From Bacteroidota bacterium (GTDB lineage: Bacteria; Bacteroidota; Bacteroidia; Bacteroidales; JAAUTT01): DNA of 64,000 nt. The notes beneath the pieces are model-generated. The model saw only the letters and a program-made list of their open reading frames with translations. It did no database searches and had not been told where the DNA came from. Of this stretch, positions 51,894-62,100 are shown piece by piece (the stretch's first letter is position 1; every line of letters starts with the position of its first letter). The stretch covers positions 129,167 to 193,166 of the forward strand of contig JAUZOO010000002.1 of NCBI GenBank assembly GCA_030706405.1, written 5' to 3'. Both the position numbers and the translations under genes were made by a program.

Positions 51894-52928
51894 ATGAAAG
51901 CAATGCAATTGACCGGAATACGGCAAATGGAAATGTTTGAGGTTCCTGCCCCGGAGATTATCAACGATACCGATGTGCTGATTAAGATGACTCATATTGG
52001 TGTTTGCGGTTCCGACGTACATTATTATGTTTCTGGAAAAATCGGAAGCCAGGTTGTTCAATATCCGTTTACAGTAGGGCACGAAGGCGCTGGTATAGTC
52101 GAGAAAATTGGCAAAGCAGTAACTCTTGTAAAGCCTGGCGATCGCATAGCGATAGATCCGGCCATGCCATGTTGGGAATGCGACCAATGCAAAGCCGGAC
52201 GCTCTCACACCTGCCGGAATCTTAAATTTCTGGGTTGTCCCGGTCAGGCCGAGGGTTGCCTCTCCGAATATCTGGTGATGCCCGAAACCAGTTGCTTTCC
52301 TATTTCTAAAGAATTAACGCTCGAAGAAGCAGCCCTTTCCGAACCACTTACTATTGGTGTTTATGCGGTAAAGTTATCGCAGATGAAACCTGGTATGAAT
52401 ATTGGGATTCTAGGCAGCGGACCTATCGGATTAAGCGTGTTGACGGCCGCTTCGGTGCATTCGCTCGGAAATATTTATGTTACCGACAAACTCGATTACC
52501 GTCTTAACCTTGCAAGTAAGTCTGGGGCAACATGGATTGGTAATCCTTTAAATGAAGATGTTGTTGCCGAAATTAAAAAAGCAGAACCGGGAATGCTTGA
52601 TATGGTTTTTGAATGCTGCGGAAAACAGGAAGCCATCGATCAAGCCATCGAATTGCTTAAACCCGGTGGAAAGCTCATGATAATCGGCATCCCCGAAGTT
52701 GACCGTTATTCATTCGCTATCGATGATCTTCGTCGTAAAGAAATATGCATCCAGAATGTTCGTCGTCAGAATGAATCGCTGCACGACTGTCTCTCGTTGT
52801 TAAACAGCCAAAAGGTAAATATTAAACCTTGGGCTACACATCATTTTAAATTAAGCGAAACCAAACAAGCCTTTGATCTTGTTGCCGCGTATCAGGATGG
52901 TGTGATAAAAGCAATGATTGAAATATAA
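51894..52928 (+). CDS. Zinc-dependent polyol-type alcohol dehydrogenase
   Basis: A 344-residue MDR dehydrogenase of the sorbitol/xylitol dehydrogenase branch. The catalytic zinc motif is GVCGSDVHYY and GHEGAGIVE. The structural-zinc Cys cluster CWECDQCKAGRSHTC is complete. The NAD-binding loop IGILGSGPIGLSVL is intact. It likely oxidises a polyol such as sorbitol to a ketose. It starts 9 bp after the TPR gene, so co-transcription is likely. The exact substrate cannot be told. Confidence 0.88.
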   Translation: MKAMQLTGIRQMEMFEVPAPEIINDTDVLIKMTHIGVCGSDVHYYVSGKIGSQVVQYPFTVGHEGAGIVEKIGKAVTLVKPGDRIAIDPAMPCWECDQCKAGRSHTCRNLKFLGCPGQAEGCLSEYLVMPETSCFPISKELTLEEAALSEPLTIGVYAVKLSQMKPGMNIGILGSGPIGLSVLTAASVHSLGNIYVTDKLDYRLNLASKSGATWIGNPLNEDVVAEIKKAEPGMLDMVFECCGKQEAIDQAIELLKPGGKLMIIGIPEVDRYSFAIDDLRRKEICIQNVRRQNESLHDCLSLLNSQKVNIKPWATHHFKLSETKQAFDLVAAYQDGVIKAMIEI

Positions 52929-52960
52929 CAGTAGATAGTCTATGGATCATCCACGATGGT

Positions 52961-53947
52961 CTATAGATTTCCTACGATTTCTTTTGCAGAAATATCGGAA
53001 CAATTAAAATGACCTTTAGGACAAGCTTGGTAGCCATGAAGTCCGCAGGGACGGCAATCGAGAATGCGGTTAACTTCCACCACCCGGGAACGGGACGACA
53101 GCGGACCGAAGCCAAACGCGGGAACCGTGGAACAGAAGATTGCTGTTACCGGAGCATCTACAGCCGAGGCCAAGTGCATGGGAGCCGAGTCATTCACGTA
53201 GTTCATCTCGGCATTTTTCATTAAAGCTGCCGAAGCCAGGAAATCAAGCTGACCGGCTTTAACTACAACGTTTGGATGTGAGGTTTGTGCTTTTATCTGT
53301 TCGCAGGCTTCTCCATCGCTTTTTCCACCCAACAGAAAAACGGTAAAATCGGACGGAACAAGGTTTACAACCTCAACCCATTTTTCCAACGGATACTGTT
53401 TGGTAAACCATACCGATGTGGGCGACATGGTAACGTATTTCCCTTCATGTTTTACCAGTTCGAAATCGTTGGGACGAGGGTACAACCGGGGATTGACCCG
53501 TTCGTTTACATCGGTAAGTCTGGACAGAAGCGATAAGTTACGGTCAACCTCGTGGATGTTGCCTTTTTCGGTATCAATTATATGCGGGTAACGATATGAG
53601 AAAAATGATGATAGTGGATTTTTGTCAAAACCAATAGTTTTTGTGCCTCCGGAAAGTACCGTAATTAGTCCGGTTGTAAAAAAACGCTGAAGATTAATCA
53701 CATAATCGTATTGTTGGGCTCTTATTTCGCCTATTAGTTTTCGTAACTGTGCATATTTGCCCTGCTTCTTGTCCCAGATAAGTACCCGGTTCAGGAAGGG
53801 ATGTCCTTCGAGAAGGCCTTCGTTACCTTTGCGGAGCATAAAATCGATAATAAGTTGAGGGTATGCTTGGTGTAGCTTTTCAATTACCGGGGTAGCCAGT
53901 ATGACATCGCCAATAAAAGCGGTTTGAATAACAAGGACTCTTTTCAT
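52961..53947 (-). CDS. Glycosyltransferase family 9 (heptosyltransferase-like)
   Basis: A 328-residue protein with GT9 features: N-terminal VLVIQTAFIGDVILATPVIEKLHQAYP, the KYVTMSPTSVWFTKQYPLEKW donor-binding region, and the C-terminal NDSAPMHLASAVDAPVTAIFCST region. These transfer heptose from ADP-heptose to LPS inner core. A GmhB-like phosphatase at 7693-8178 would provide heptose precursor. The gene is alone and divergent from the propeller-type kinase. Confidence 0.87.
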   Translation of the reverse strand: MKRVLVIQTAFIGDVILATPVIEKLHQAYPQLIIDFMLRKGNEGLLEGHPFLNRVLIWDKKQGKYAQLRKLIGEIRAQQYDYVINLQRFFTTGLITVLSGGTKTIGFDKNPLSSFFSYRYPHIIDTEKGNIHEVDRNLSLLSRLTDVNERVNPRLYPRPNDFELVKHEGKYVTMSPTSVWFTKQYPLEKWVEVVNLVPSDFTVFLLGGKSDGEACEQIKAQTSHPNVVVKAGQLDFLASAALMKNAEMNYVNDSAPMHLASAVDAPVTAIFCSTVPAFGFGPLSSRSRVVEVNRILDCRPCGLHGYQACPKGHFNCSDISAKEIVGNL

Positions 53948-54215
53948 AGTGGTTCTCCGAAACTTAGTAAGTTAAAATACGTTTAAATGATTAAAATAGA
54001 TTTTCAGTGTAATTACCATCTGCAAAAATAACTTTCTTATTGAAGAACGAAGAAGTGTTGTAACTACTTTCTTTAACAAAAAACGTTCCGAATTTAAAAA
54101 AATAGCTATATTTAATAAAAACCCTTAGATAGTTTACTTGAGGAATATAAGATTAAAAAGTGAATCTCAGGAGCGTTTGCAAAATAAACGATTGTTTTAC
54201 CATTACCAGAAGAGG

Positions 54216-57200
54216 ATGATTTACAAACCACTCGCAGCTATTCTTTGGGGTTTAATATTCTCCAGTTTTCTATTGGCCCAACCTGTTTCTTATGATTTTT
54301 TACGTATTGGTAATGAACAAGGGCTGTCAAACAATCAAATTACCAGTATTTTTAAAGATAAACAGGGATTTATGTGGTTCGGGACTATTTCCGGGCTTAA
54401 CAGGTTTGATGGATATAAATTTAAAATTTTTAGAAATAATCCTCAGAATGCCAATTCTATAATCGATAATAGTATAGGTAATATTATCGAAAATTACGAT
54501 GGAAAGCTTTGGGTGCAAACGAGCTCGGGCTTTAACCTTTACGATCCTCAAATTGAAACTTTTAACAGGGATATATTATCGCTTTCACACAAGCTTTCGC
54601 TCTATCATTCAAATATTTCAAATATTTCAAATATCTTTAAAGACCGGCAAAATAACATGTGGTATGCCGTGCCTTCCCTTGGGCTTTACAAGTATATACC
54701 TTCCACTAACAAATCGATACACATAAGTCATTTAAAAGGTGATACTTCTTCATTGTACAGCAATGATATATCCGGAATGGGGCAGGATGACAAGGGAAAT
54801 TACTGGATAATTTATGATGATGGTGTCTTTGAAAAACTTGATGAAAAAAATAATAAAATAATTTATCGCAATACAGCTTTACGGAATATCTATAAAGCGC
54901 AAAGAAATAAGTTTGAGGTAAAGGTCGATTCCCGTAATGATGTTTGGATATGGCTAAAGAACTATCCCGGAGGTCTTTATTATTACAACCCTATCAGTAA
55001 ATTGTTTTTGCATTTCAATCAGAATTCAGGAACCTTTAAGTTAAATAACAATATTGTTTCGGCAGTTGAAGAGGATACTCATGGCAAGATTTGGGTTGGC
55101 ACGGACCATGGGGGAATTAACATTATTAACAAGAAAAATTTTTCCATTCAATATTTTACCAATAACGAATCACCCAATAGTTTGAGCCAAAATAGCATCA
55201 CCAGTATTTATAAAGATAATGGTGGAACGATGTGGGTTGGTACTTTTAAAAATGGAATCAGCTATTACCACGATGATATTACCAAATTCAAGCATTTCAG
55301 TCATATTGCCTCTGATGCCAATAGCTTGAGTTTTGACGATATTAACTGCTATGCCGAAGACGATAAAGGAAACCTGTGGATTGGATCTAATGGCGGAGGT
55401 TTAATTTACTATGACCGGCAGCACGAAACATTTAAACAGTTTAAAAACGAATCGGGAAACGCCAACAGCTTGAGCAATAATGTTATTGTTTCATTATTGA
55501 TGGACAAGCAGCACCATTTATGGATTGGTACTTATACGGGTGGACTTAATTGTTTTGACGGCAAACGGTTTATCCGCTATCAGCACGATCCTTCCAAACC
55601 GAATAGCCTTGCCGACGACCGGATAATGAAGATTTTTGAAGATTCGAAAGGTAATCTTTGGATAGGCACACTATCCGCCGGTCTTGACCGTTTTGACCGG
55701 CAAACGGGGACTTTTTATCACTATACCAAAGGAGGCTTAAATTCCATACAGTCGAATTTTGTACCCGTTATAACAGAAGATAAAGAAGGAAATCTTTGGC
55801 TTGGCTCTTTAGATGGCATCGACATTTTGGATAAGAACTTGAAACAGATAAAATCATTTGTAGCCCGTTCCAACAACAGCAAAGGATTAAGCAATTTTAA
55901 TGTTACTGATATTTTAAATGATAGCCGGGGACTGATGTGGGTAGCCACCCGGAATGGGTTGAATCTGTACGATAAAACAACCCGAAAATTTCGGTCATTC
56001 ACCGAAAAAGATGGCCTGCCCGATAATACTATCATTTCCATGCTGGAGGATAATAATGGAAACCTGTGGCTCGCGACACTTAATGGGATATCGAACCTCG
56101 TTATAACCGCTCAGACTAATAAAAAAGGTTATTTGGTTTCATTTAACAATTTTGACCAGGCAGATGGCTTGCAAGGAAAGGAATTTAACGGAAATTCAGC
56201 CTTCAAGACCCGGACGGGAGAACTTATTTTTGGAGGCGCTAACGGGTTTAATATTTTTCGCCCCGAGGATGTTAAAACTATTCTGAATCATCCCAAAGTT
56301 ATTCTTACCGATTTTCTTTTGTTTAACCAGTCTGTTCCAATAGGAAGAGATACGGAAGGTCGGCTTATTCTGGATGAGCCTATTTCACAAACCTCAGAGA
56401 TTACATTAAAATATCAGGAAAACATCTTCTCCATCGAGTTCTCGGCTCTTAACTATTTCTTTCCCGAGAAAGATCAATACCGTTATATGCTTGAAGGTTT
56501 CGATCACGACTGGATTACAACCGACGGTAAAAATAACCGGATAACCTATACCAATCTCGACCCCGGCGAATATATCTTTAAAGTAAAAGCAGCCAGTAAT
56601 GACGGGCAATGGAATAATCCGGAAACCCGGCTAAGCATCAAGATACTTCCTCCGTGGTGGCGGTCGTGGTGGCTTTATTTTATCGTTTTAGTCATTGTTG
56701 TAACGTTGGTTTACTCCATCTATTTTTTGCGGCTTACCATTTATCGAAACCAACAGGCCAACCTTACCAAATTGGTAAAACAGAGAACTCATGAACTTCT
56801 GCAAACCAATGAACTTTTGCTTGATCGGCAAACCAAAATTGAGGAACAATCAGAAGAGTTGAAAGCTCAAACTGAAAGCCTGAAAAAGATTAATGATTTG
56901 TTATTGGATAAACAAAAGGTAATTCAATCACAAGCCGACGAACTGCAAAAAACAAATCAGGAACTTTCGTTACAAATGTCCACAAAAGATAGGTTATTGT
57001 CGATTATTGCTCACGACCTGAGAAACCCATTCCATGTAGTTGGAGGTTTTGCTGAAGTTTTACAGAGAGACCTGAATAAACTTCCGGAGGATAAAGTACG
57101 GCGATTTCTTGCGCTTATGCAGTCTTCGACTATGAATGCTAATAATTTGTTGGAGAATCTTTTGCAATGGACAAGGACACAAACTGGCCGTATCTCCTTC

Positions 57201-57677
57201 AATCCGAAAAATTTGAACCTTCATAAACTGGTACAGGAAACAATAGATGTAATGGAAGCGGAAGCTTCGCGCAAAAATATCGGTTTTAATATTAATATTG
57301 ATCCATCGCTAAATACAATGGCTGATGAGAACATGCTCCGCACTATCCTGCGAAATCTTATATCAAATGCCATAAAGTTTTCGTTTGAAAATGGGCAAAT
57401 TTCTATCGCTGCGCAAATTATCAACAACGAAACCGAAATTGTAGTTTCCGATAACGGTACCGGCATTTCTCCCGAAAACCAAAAGTGCCTGTTTCATTTG
57501 GATACAAACATCTCGACAGAGGGGACCATGAAAGAGAAAGGTACCGGACTTGGATTAATCCTGTGTAGCGAATTCGTTGAAAAACATAACGGTAAGATTT
57601 GGGTTGTCAGTGAGCCGGAAAAAGGCAGCGAGTTCAGGTTTACCTTGCCCTTTTCTATTAATTCAACTGATAATTGA
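54216..57677 (+). CDS. Two-component propeller sensor histidine kinase (no DNA-binding output)
   Basis: Start set at ATG 54216 (MIYKPLAAILWG, then a signal peptide); the frame opens at a TTG at 54138. The 1153-residue product has about 14 regulator-propeller repeats (for example NQITSIFKDKQGFMWFGTISG), a Y_Y_Y domain, a transmembrane helix (WWLYFIVLVIVVTLVYSIYFL), a coiled coil, then HisKA with H933 in IIAHDLRNPFHVVGG and an HATPase with GTGLGLILCSEF. It ends without the REC and AraC-type HTH that hybrid (HTCS) relatives carry. A partner regulator must be encoded elsewhere. The ligand is unknown, probably a sugar or glycan. Confidence 0.9.
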   Translation: MIYKPLAAILWGLIFSSFLLAQPVSYDFLRIGNEQGLSNNQITSIFKDKQGFMWFGTISGLNRFDGYKFKIFRNNPQNANSIIDNSIGNIIENYDGKLWVQTSSGFNLYDPQIETFNRDILSLSHKLSLYHSNISNISNIFKDRQNNMWYAVPSLGLYKYIPSTNKSIHISHLKGDTSSLYSNDISGMGQDDKGNYWIIYDDGVFEKLDEKNNKIIYRNTALRNIYKAQRNKFEVKVDSRNDVWIWLKNYPGGLYYYNPISKLFLHFNQNSGTFKLNNNIVSAVEEDTHGKIWVGTDHGGINIINKKNFSIQYFTNNESPNSLSQNSITSIYKDNGGTMWVGTFKNGISYYHDDITKFKHFSHIASDANSLSFDDINCYAEDDKGNLWIGSNGGGLIYYDRQHETFKQFKNESGNANSLSNNVIVSLLMDKQHHLWIGTYTGGLNCFDGKRFIRYQHDPSKPNSLADDRIMKIFEDSKGNLWIGTLSAGLDRFDRQTGTFYHYTKGGLNSIQSNFVPVITEDKEGNLWLGSLDGIDILDKNLKQIKSFVARSNNSKGLSNFNVTDILNDSRGLMWVATRNGLNLYDKTTRKFRSFTEKDGLPDNTIISMLEDNNGNLWLATLNGISNLVITAQTNKKGYLVSFNNFDQADGLQGKEFNGNSAFKTRTGELIFGGANGFNIFRPEDVKTILNHPKVILTDFLLFNQSVPIGRDTEGRLILDEPISQTSEITLKYQENIFSIEFSALNYFFPEKDQYRYMLEGFDHDWITTDGKNNRITYTNLDPGEYIFKVKAASNDGQWNNPETRLSIKILPPWWRSWWLYFIVLVIVVTLVYSIYFLRLTIYRNQQANLTKLVKQRTHELLQTNELLLDRQTKIEEQSEELKAQTESLKKINDLLLDKQKVIQSQADELQKTNQELSLQMSTKDRLLSIIAHDLRNPFHVVGGFAEVLQRDLNKLPEDKVRRFLALMQSSTMNANNLLENLLQWTRTQTGRISFNPKNLNLHKLVQETIDVMEAEASRKNIGFNINIDPSLNTMADENMLRTILRNLISNAIKFSFENGQISIAAQIINNETEIVVSDNGTGISPENQKCLFHLDTNISTEGTMKEKGTGLGLILCSEFVEKHNGKIWVVSEPEKGSEFRFTLPFSINSTDN

Positions 57678-57700
57678 CTATCCGTCGAATTGATACGGCT

Positions 57701-58861
57701 TTAAACCGTTCTATTAAACAGATCCTTTTCTCTTCCTATTTCGTTGTAAATCCGGAGAATATGGCTCGCCATGGCACGCCACGAAAACTCTGCTGACCGG
57801 CTATGACCAAGTTGTATTAATTTAGTGGCCAGGTTTTTGTCAGTTAATAGTTTTTCAATAGCCCGACCAATTTCATCGGGTTGGGCAGGATTGACCAATA
57901 AGGCTGCATCTCCGGCTACCTCGGGCATGGACGTAGTATTTGAAGTTATCACAGGCACACCGCAAGCCATGGCTTCGAGTACCGGAAGTCCGAAACTTTC
58001 GCGCAAGGAAGGGTAGAGCATAATCTCTGCCAGGCTGTAAACAGAAGGTAGTTCGGCATTAGGAATATAACCCGTTAAAATAATATGATCGGGCAAATGT
58101 TCATCGTTAAGTTCTCGGGCAATTTTTAGCAAATCATCTTTTCCATAATCGAGCATCACTAAAGGCAATTTTTCGGCGGACTGGCTATAGTACATCGAAT
58201 AACCGGCAAGGGTGTTGCGCACATTTTTTTTTGGATCGGTATTTCCTAGAAAAAATATAAATTTATCAGGTAACTGGTATTTTGCTTTAATGTATTCTAA
58301 TTCAGCAGGGCGGGTAATTTTTTTAAAGTGTGTTCCTACCCCATTGTAAACAGCCATAAGCTTGTGGGAATCAAGCTGGAAAAAATTGCCAATATTTTCC
58401 TTTTCATATTCCGAAACCGTAACTATTCGCTCACTTCTCCGCACAGCCCTCGGAACAACATAACGTCGATAGAGGTTTATCGTTTTTTGTTCGCGGGTAA
58501 ATGCCTGTTGAAACAAACCGTTACTCTCCATGTAAATTATATCGTGAAGGGTAATGATGAGTGGCATTTTACAATACATGGGGGCGGTGTTACTGGTGCA
58601 GTGAAGAATGTCGCATTTCTCCAGAGCAGCAGCCTCGGGAAGGTAAAATTGTTCCCAGATGGGATGTGGAGCTGGAGGAAGATCGATAATTCGAAAATTG
58701 TCGGTTTCGCTCAAACACCGGTCAATATCGGGCTTTACAAAGATGATGTATTCATTTTCCTTGTCGAGCTCCTGTAAATTCCGAATAAGCTCCAATGCCA
58801 CCAAATCCATGCCGTGTTTTCTGTGTCTGAAAATCCGTTGAGCCTCAATTCCGATACGCAT
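57701..58861 (-). CDS. Glycosyltransferase family 4
   Basis: A 386-residue GT-B enzyme. The N-terminal domain has RIGIEAQRIFRHRKHGMDLVA and a LHDIIY region. The C-terminal nucleotide-sugar site has FFLGNTDPKKNVRNTLAG, LYPSLRESFGLPVLEAMACGVPVITSN and MPEVAGDAALLVNP with the E-x7-E motif. It likely builds LPS or capsular glycan. It is convergent with the propeller kinase and divergent from the hybrid kinase. Confidence 0.9.
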   Translation of the reverse strand: MRIGIEAQRIFRHRKHGMDLVALELIRNLQELDKENEYIIFVKPDIDRCLSETDNFRIIDLPPAPHPIWEQFYLPEAAALEKCDILHCTSNTAPMYCKMPLIITLHDIIYMESNGLFQQAFTREQKTINLYRRYVVPRAVRRSERIVTVSEYEKENIGNFFQLDSHKLMAVYNGVGTHFKKITRPAELEYIKAKYQLPDKFIFFLGNTDPKKNVRNTLAGYSMYYSQSAEKLPLVMLDYGKDDLLKIARELNDEHLPDHIILTGYIPNAELPSVYSLAEIMLYPSLRESFGLPVLEAMACGVPVITSNTTSMPEVAGDAALLVNPAQPDEIGRAIEKLLTDKNLATKLIQLGHSRSAEFSWRAMASHILRIYNEIGREKDLFNRTV

Positions 58862-59107
58862 AGTCTTAATATTTAAATGTATTTACCTCCGGTGTTGCAG
58901 TCTTCATGTATCTTTAAATCAGTCTATTAATGAAGTGTTCGGGGAGTCCGGATAAGGTTGGTACGTCTATTAAATTTAATAAAATACACGGTATATTTAA
59001 ACAATAAGCTTCATTAATTATATAGAATTTGAGCTGAAGGTCTAATCCTTTTTTTAACTATTTTAGTACACTTTTATAACCGAAGTAATATCATTTATGC
59101 TTATTTT

Positions 59108-62100
59108 ATGAATTCTGACAAAAAAATTAAAATTCTTTTGGTTGAAGACGACTCTGCCCAGGCGGAGCTTGTGTCCTACCTTCTGTCGGAATATGAAATT
59201 ACGGTTATAGAAAATGGAAAAGAAGCTCTCGATTACCTGTTAAACCATAACGAAGATGAGATCGATATTGTTATTTTGGACAATATTCTTCCGCTTATGA
59301 ACGGTATTGATATCATTCGCGAACTTCATAAACGGGAACGCGAATATTCCATAATATTTGCTTCGGCTGATTCAGACATCCGTACGGTAATAAGGGCTAT
59401 GCGCGAAGGGGCTATGGACTTTATCCTTAAAACCTCGCCCAATTTTAAGGAAGAGTTAACCATTGTAGTTGAAAAAATTTATAACATTCAGTCTCAGAAG
59501 AAAAAACAAATTATACTCGAAAACCAGATACGAGTTAGCGAAGAAAACTATCGAAATCTTCTTGATAATATTGAGGACTTTCTTTATGTGCTCGACGAAA
59601 AAGGACATCTTCTGCAAGTAAATAACACTCTTTTAGGCCGACTTGGCTTTGATGCAGCCGAAGTTTTGGGCAAGCACTTTGCTATTTTATACCCCGACGA
59701 CAATCAAAATGAGCTCGAATTGATGCTTGAAGAGATGTTTGCCGGTAATGTCCATTCTTCGTTTATTCCATTACAAACGCGAACTAAAGAACGGGTGTTG
59801 GTAGAAACCCGGGTAAACCGAAGCATCTGGAACAGACAGAATGTAATCTTTGGCATAAGTAAAGACATAACCAGCCTGCGCAACTCCGAGGAAAAATTTG
59901 CCAAAGCATTTGGCACTAACCCTTCGGGAATGACTATAACCCTGCTGAACAATGGGAAATTCATTGACGTAAACGACAGTTTTTGCAAGCTTTTGGGTTA
60001 TGAACTTGACGAAATTATAGGGAAAACTTCCAAGGATATTGATGTGTACAGTAATTATTCCGAGCGGAATAGTCTGATAAATGAGATATTAACCAGAGGT
60101 TTTATCCGTAATGTTGAGTTGCCTCTGCGCCGCAAGGACCAAAAAATAATCTATTGCAATGTATCAGCCGAAGCATTTAACATAGGTAACGATCTTTGTC
60201 TGCTTACGGTGATAAATGATATAACCGATCGCAAAAAAGCCGAAGAAGAAATTATTTCTATGCACGCTATCGATGTGTTGCTCAAAGATATTTCTTCGAA
60301 TTTTCTTAGTTTGTCGTTTAATGAAACAAATAAAGGTATAAACGATACGCTTGAAATGGCTGGTCTTTATGTTGGAGCCGAACATGGGTATATCATTTAT
60401 TTTAATGAAGATCAAGAAGCATTAAATAGTTGTAACGAATGGCACCGGAACGATATTGACGCGCGAGAGGAAGGATTTTCATATATCATAAGACAAAGCG
60501 GAAATTTGGGGTTGCACATATACTTTAAGGAACGGGATTATCTACTCATAAATAATTCACTTGAGGTGCCCGAAAGTATTACTGAGTTACAATCCATCAT
60601 CGGACAGTTACAGATAAAGTCCTTGATTATGGCTCCCCTTATATCTGACGATAACTCAATTATTGGAGCTATTGGCTTTGATTCGTCCTCCGAATATAAA
60701 TATTGGGGAAAGAACATTCGTAATTTGATTGTTAAAATTGCCGACATTATAGCCCATGCTCTAGAGCATCAAAAATGGAGAATATCGATTGAATCAAGTG
60801 AAAACCGGTACCGGCAATTAGTTGAAAATGTAAACGACATCATCTTCAAAACCGACAATAACGGCAATTTTAGTTATATAAATCCAATTGCTGCAAGAGT
60901 TGTGGAATATCCGGAAGAGGAATTATTGCAAATGAATTTCAGGCAATTGATAATCCCTGAATATCAGGATAAAGTCTATTCTTTTTATTTTGAACAAATT
61001 AAAAATCAAACGCCGAGTTCTTACCTCGAATTTCCGATTTATACCAAGTCGGGTAAATTACGATGGATTGGACAAAATGTGCAGTTAATTAAATTTGAAG
61101 ACCAGATTATTGAGATAACGGCTGTTGCCCGTGATATTACTGATCGTAAACAGGCCGATGATATTATCCGTCAGAAAGAAGAACGGTTACAAATTGCCTT
61201 GAAAAGTGGTAACAACGGTTTATGGGACTGGAATTATCAAACTGGCGAAATTTATCTTACAGATTCGTCGCTTGAAATGCTTGGATTTAAGTCGGGTAGC
61301 GAGATAACCAATATTGACGAATGGTTTAAATTGCAGCATCCGGACGAAACCCACCTTGCAGAACAAAACCTCCAGAAACATATTCGCGGAGAATCGGAAT
61401 ACTACGAAGTTGAACATCGTATGCGTACTGCTTCCGGAATGTATAAATGGGTGCTTACCCGGGGTAAAGTAATGGAATGGGACAGTAAAGGACACCCTGT
61501 GCGGATTATGGGCGTTAATACCGATATTGACCAGATTAAACAAATGGAATCGGAGCTTATTGCGGCCAAGGCCGAAGCTGAACGCGCCAATATTGCCAAA
61601 AGCCGTTTCTTGGCTAATATGAGTCATGAAATTCGTACCCCGATGAACGGTATTATAGGTCTGAGCAAATTGCTTCGAAAAACTAAGCTCGATGATACGC
61701 AGGGAAATTATCTGGATGCCATTATTACGTCGGCCGATAACCTGTTGGTAATTATCAACGACATTCTCGATTTGTCAAAAATAAACGAAGGAAAACTCCA
61801 ACTCGAAAAAATACCATTTCAGCTAAATAAATTATTGTCTAATCTTATAAAATCTCTCGGTTATTCGGCAAAAGACAGAGGTTTAACGTTGAGTTATGTA
61901 CTTGGCGAAGATCTTGCTTATACTTATATAGGAGACCCTGTTCGCATTAATCAGGTGTTACTAAATCTGTTAGGAAATGCACTTAAATTTACTCACGAAG
62001 GGTTTGTAAAATTGGTAGTGAGTCTCGATAAAAAAGATGATGATATCGATTTTGTTAAATTTGAGGTAATTGATACCGGCATTGGCATTGATAAAGACAA

